From Bacillota bacterium (GTDB lineage: Bacteria > Bacillota > Clostridia > Christensenellales > Borkfalkiaceae): a DNA stretch of 64,000 bases. The DNA lies in the NCBI GenBank assembly GCA_003343995.1, contig QAKE01000045.1, forward strand, positions 1-64,000, read 5' to 3'. The notes beneath the pieces were generated by a model. The model was not told the origin of the DNA, searched no databases, and saw nothing but the letters and a program-made list of their open reading frames with translations. Positions 61,961 to 64,000 of the stretch are shown piece by piece. A program made the position numbers and the translations under genes. The stretch's first letter is position 1, and each line of letters begins with the position of its first letter.

Positions 61961-61983
61961 AACGCCGAAAAGGCGTTTTTCTC
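61961..61983 (+). terminator. Terminator after mnmG
   Basis: The stem aacgcc-gaaa-aggcgtt (61961-61977) with GAAA loop is followed by TTTTCTC. It separates the dnaA-mnmG operon from the AT-rich module to the right. Confidence 0.75.
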
Positions 61984-61997
61984 TCGGGGAACAATCT

Positions 61998-63008
61998 ATG
62001 CCTCTACATATTATACGACAAGACATAACTGAACTAAAATGCGATGCCATCGTAAATGCGGCAAATCAAACGCTGCTTGGTGGCGGCGGTGTTGACGGCG
62101 CAATTCATAAAGCCGCAGGCGTTAAACTTTTGGAAGAATGTAAAACTCTCGGCGGTTGTGATACGGGCGACGCTAAAATTACCAAAGGTTATAATTTGCC
62201 GTGTAAATATGTTATACACACTGTCGGACCTATTTGGCACGGTGGGCTAAACGACGAAAAAACACTTCTTATATCTTGTTATAAAAAGTCGCTTGCACTT
62301 GCGAAAGAAAACTGCTGTGAATCGGTTGCCTTTCCACTTATATCTTCGGGAATTTACGGATACCCGAAAGATAAGGCGTTATCCGTTGCCGTTGACACCA
62401 TTAGCGAGTTCTTATTCGATAACGAAATGACCGTTTATATCGTCGTGTTTGATAAAGCGGCTTATCAAATAACCAAAAGTTTATTTGTCAGCGTTGCCGC
62501 ATACATTAACGATAACTATTTAGACGAAAACGAAAAACACCCTTTTCGGAACAGACAGCACCAAATATTCAGCGATCGCTATTTAGATGTTTGCGATTGT
62601 TGCGAAGTAAAAAAATCTATAGCACCGAAAAAACTCGGTTTATCTCTTATAAATATGCTCGACAATATAGACGACAATTTTGCCGTTACCTTACTTAAAC
62701 TTATCGACCTTAAAGGAATTACCGACGTTGAGTGCTATAAAAAAGCTAATGTAAGCAAGCAAACATGGTATAAGATAATGAACGAAAAGGATTATAAACC
62801 GAGTAAAAATACAGTTATTTCTTTTGCCATTGCGCTTGAACTTTCTTTGGAAGAAACAAAGCGTTTATTATCCACTGTGGGCTTTACTCTTTCAAAAAGC
62901 AGCAAGTTTGATATAATTATAGAGTATTTCTTGCTTAACGGCGAATATAATATTTTCACTATCAACGAAACGCTCTTTAAGTTCGACCAAGTTTGCTTGA
63001 GTGTATAA
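61998..63008 (+). CDS. Macro-domain protein with C-terminal HTH-like domain
   Basis: The 336-residue protein begins with a MacroD-type macro domain (about 1-160): [25 protein letters not shown] in parts [11 protein letters not shown] and [12 protein letters not shown], and [16 protein letters not shown], the ADP-ribose-binding loops that in relatives hydrolyse mono-ADP-ribose from proteins. Residues 195-336 form a second domain with an HTH-like segment ([22 protein letters not shown]) and [19 protein letters not shown], a combination also seen in other firmicute macro proteins. Base use is clearly AT-rich against the flanks. Paired with the vWA gene at 63105. Role probably in ADP-ribose-based stress or defence; not proven. 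Confidence 0.85.
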   Translation: MPLHIIRQDITELKCDAIVNAANQTLLGGGGVDGAIHKAAGVKLLEECKTLGGCDTGDAKITKGYNLPCKYVIHTVGPIWHGGLNDEKTLLISCYKKSLALAKENCCESVAFPLISSGIYGYPKDKALSVAVDTISEFLFDNEMTVYIVVFDKAAYQITKSLFVSVAAYINDNYLDENEKHPFRNRQHQIFSDRYLDVCDCCEVKKSIAPKKLGLSLINMLDNIDDNFAVTLLKLIDLKGITDVECYKKANVSKQTWYKIMNEKDYKPSKNTVISFAIALELSLEETKRLLSTVGFTLSKSSKFDIIIEYFLLNGEYNIFTINETLFKFDQVCLSV

Positions 63009-63052
63009 GTAAACCGACAATTGACCAAAAGCTAAATAAACTCTTGTATAAT

Positions 63053-63090
63053 GTGGTTGTAAGTTAAAACTTGCAACTACATTTTATTTT
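63053..63090 (+). promoter_or_regulatory. Hairpin and promoter-like site before the vWA gene
   Basis: A 12-bp stem (gtggttgtaagt / acttgcaactac, two wobbles, loop TAAA, 63053-63080) is followed by ATTTTATTTT. It lies just after a TATAAT box (63047-63052, no good -35 at 17; TTGACC lies 20 back). It may be a terminator of the macro gene, or an attenuator in the vWA leader. Confidence 0.5.
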
Positions 63091-63104
63091 AAGGAGTATT
63101 TATT

Positions 63105-63806
63105 ATGCAGAAAGAACTCACTTCGAATTGTAACGGCACACAACCGAACAACGTAACGGAACTCGTGTTTATTTTGGATAAAAGCGGTTCAATGGCGGGC
63201 ATGGAAAAAGACACTATCGGCGGATTTAACGCTATGATAGAAAAGCAAAAAGCGCTCGACGGTAAAGTTTATGTTTCTACCGTTTTGTTCTCCAATGCGT
63301 CCCAAGTATTGCACAATAGAAAAAGTCTTGAAGAAATTGCGCCTTTAACCGAAAAAGATTATCAGGCAGGCGGCTGCACCGCGCTTCTCGATGCTATTGG
63401 GGGGACAATCGAGCATATTGAGCACATCCATAAATACGCTCGCAAAGAAGACGTACCCGCGCGCACTCTATTCGTTATCACTACCGACGGCATGGAAAAT
63501 GCAAGCAGGCAATATCAAAGCAAGCAAATTAAGGATATGATTCGCAAACAGGAAGAAAAATACGGTTGGGAATTTTTGTTTTTAGCCTCCAATATCGACG
63601 CCGTTGAAACCGCAGACAGGATTGGCATAAGAAAGGAACACGCGGTAAATTATGCGGTCGAAGAAGATACCTTAGAAATGTATGAAGAATTAAGCGATGC
63701 TCTTTCTCAATATAGAAGTATAAAACCCGTACATTTTGAAAGGATGGAAAATAATATTAAACAAAGGAAAAACAAATCCAAATCATCTACGAGCAAGCAA
63801 AAATAA
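63105..63806 (+). CDS. vWA-domain protein (TerY-like)
   Basis: The 233-residue protein has a complete MIDAS: DKSGSM (residues 25-30), the Thr in GGCTALLDAIGG near residue 90, and the Asp in FVITTDGMENAS near residue 123, so it should bind a divalent metal and a partner protein. The C-terminal 30 residues are Lys/Ser-rich. It resembles stand-alone vWA (TerY-type) proteins found in stress/tellurite-type clusters that also carry macro proteins. No tellurite genes are visible here. AT-rich like its neighbour. An AAGGAG site precedes ATG 63105. Confidence 0.85.
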   Translation: MQKELTSNCNGTQPNNVTELVFILDKSGSMAGMEKDTIGGFNAMIEKQKALDGKVYVSTVLFSNASQVLHNRKSLEEIAPLTEKDYQAGGCTALLDAIGGTIEHIEHIHKYARKEDVPARTLFVITTDGMENASRQYQSKQIKDMIRKQEEKYGWEFLFLASNIDAVETADRIGIRKEHAVNYAVEEDTLEMYEELSDALSQYRSIKPVHFERMENNIKQRKNKSKSSTSKQK

Positions 63807-63869
63807 CCAGACGTTCCGTCAGCACAAAGATTTATTTTATATATTCTTTATTCCTATATTATAGATATT

Positions 63870-63905
63870 TTTTAAAGTCTCTCCTTATCAAGGGGAGACT
63901 TTAAA
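63870..63905. terminator. Bidirectional terminator
   Basis: A long, almost perfect stem tttaaagtctctcc / ggggagactttaaa with loop TTATCAA, T- and A-rich on both ends. It separates the vWA gene from the convergent rubredoxin-domain gene at the right edge. Confidence 0.85.
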
Positions 63906-63916
63906 ATTGAAATTTA

Positions 63917-64000
63917 TTACCTCGTCACCTTTTCAAAATCGCCTGCGGGGTGCTTGCAGATCGGGCACACGAAGTCGGCGGGGAGCGTTTCCCCCTCGTA
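63917..64000 (-). CDS. C-terminal end of a rubredoxin-domain protein (partial)
   Basis: A minus-strand frame enters from the right edge and ends at TAA 63917-63919. Its last 27 residues include LPADFVCPICKHPAGDFEKV, the second CPxC iron knuckle of a rubredoxin domain, as at the C-terminus of rubrerythrin- and flavoprotein-type oxygen-protection proteins in anaerobes. The rest lies outside the window, so the family is not fixed. Confidence 0.85.
   Translation of the reverse strand, partial: YEGETLPADFVCPICKHPAGDFEKVTR

Noticed and set aside
61998..63806. Prophage or integrative element at the right end
   Set aside because: No integrase, repeats or att-like duplication; mnmG ends intact and only two accessory genes are present.
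1..64000. CRISPR arrays, IS elements, rRNA genes
   Set aside because: No regularly spaced direct repeats, transposase motifs or rRNA signatures were found on either strand.

Overview
The window looks like a chromosomal segment from a GC-rich member of the Clostridia (Bacillota), probably an uncultured anaerobe. Four things point there: strong AGGAGG-type ribosome binding sites and TTGACA-N17-TATAAT promoters; typical Firmicutes control elements (a T-box on thrS, a ZTP-type riboswitch on the purine operon, a FabT-like operator, a PadR/DUF1700 pair); anaerobic enzymes (NfnAB, formate-THF ligase); and ytxC, a gene of spore-forming lineages. This taxonomic call is inference, since no rRNA is present.

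Layout. 1-3925: two MATE exporters around a tRNA-Val(GAC), then an AT-rich divergent pair (unknown 96-aa protein and small Xre repressor) sharing three copies of a TAAC-N5-GTTA operator. 3984-18549: an 11-gene de novo purine operon on the minus strand (purE-C-F-M-N-purO-purB-AICARFT-purD-purL-fhs). It covers PRPP to IMP plus the formate-THF ligase that supplies one-carbon units, behind a promoter, a ZTP-like riboswitch and a terminator. The usual bifunctional PurH is replaced by a free AICAR transformylase and a PurO-type IMP cyclohydrolase. 18631-19999: a FabT-like regulator and a FakB/DegV fatty-acid-binding protein. 20076-25027: YcxB-like protein, MFS transporter, T-box-controlled thrS, ytxC. 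25069-30313: P-type cation ATPase, a phosphoribosyltransferase, a PadR-DUF1700 operon and a membrane protein that share one operator.

30361-34849: a sugar/polyol catabolic operon (two xylose-isomerase-like TIM barrels, Gfo/Idh/MocA dehydrogenase, ThuA protein) divergent from an AraC regulator. 34926-39854: PlsC-like acyltransferase with a zinc ribbon, GltS symporter, folA-thyA, SDR. 39977-42580: a decayed Xre gene and two membrane proteins, one with an Xre head, each with its own promoter. 42632-49231: nfnAB, ybaK-natBA, a small Xre protein, trmB, a LOG-like protein. 49287-57519: a complete shikimate/Phe/Tyr operon (aroF-tyrA-aroB-aroA-aroC-pheA-aroEK-aroQ) behind a previously unlabelled leader: a Phe/Tyr-rich 21-residue peptide followed by mutually exclusive antiterminator and terminator structures, which is a classical ribosome-mediated attenuator. 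57516-61957: recF and dnaA-mnmG, transcribed away from each other from promoters that face and overlap each other. 61998-63806: an AT-rich macro-domain plus vWA module, probably acquired. 63917-64000: the end of a rubredoxin-domain protein.

The only gene-free stretches near or above 300 bases are 18313-18717 (purine riboswitch and two promoters) and 24002-24301 (T-box leader). No CRISPR array, IS element, prophage or rRNA was seen.
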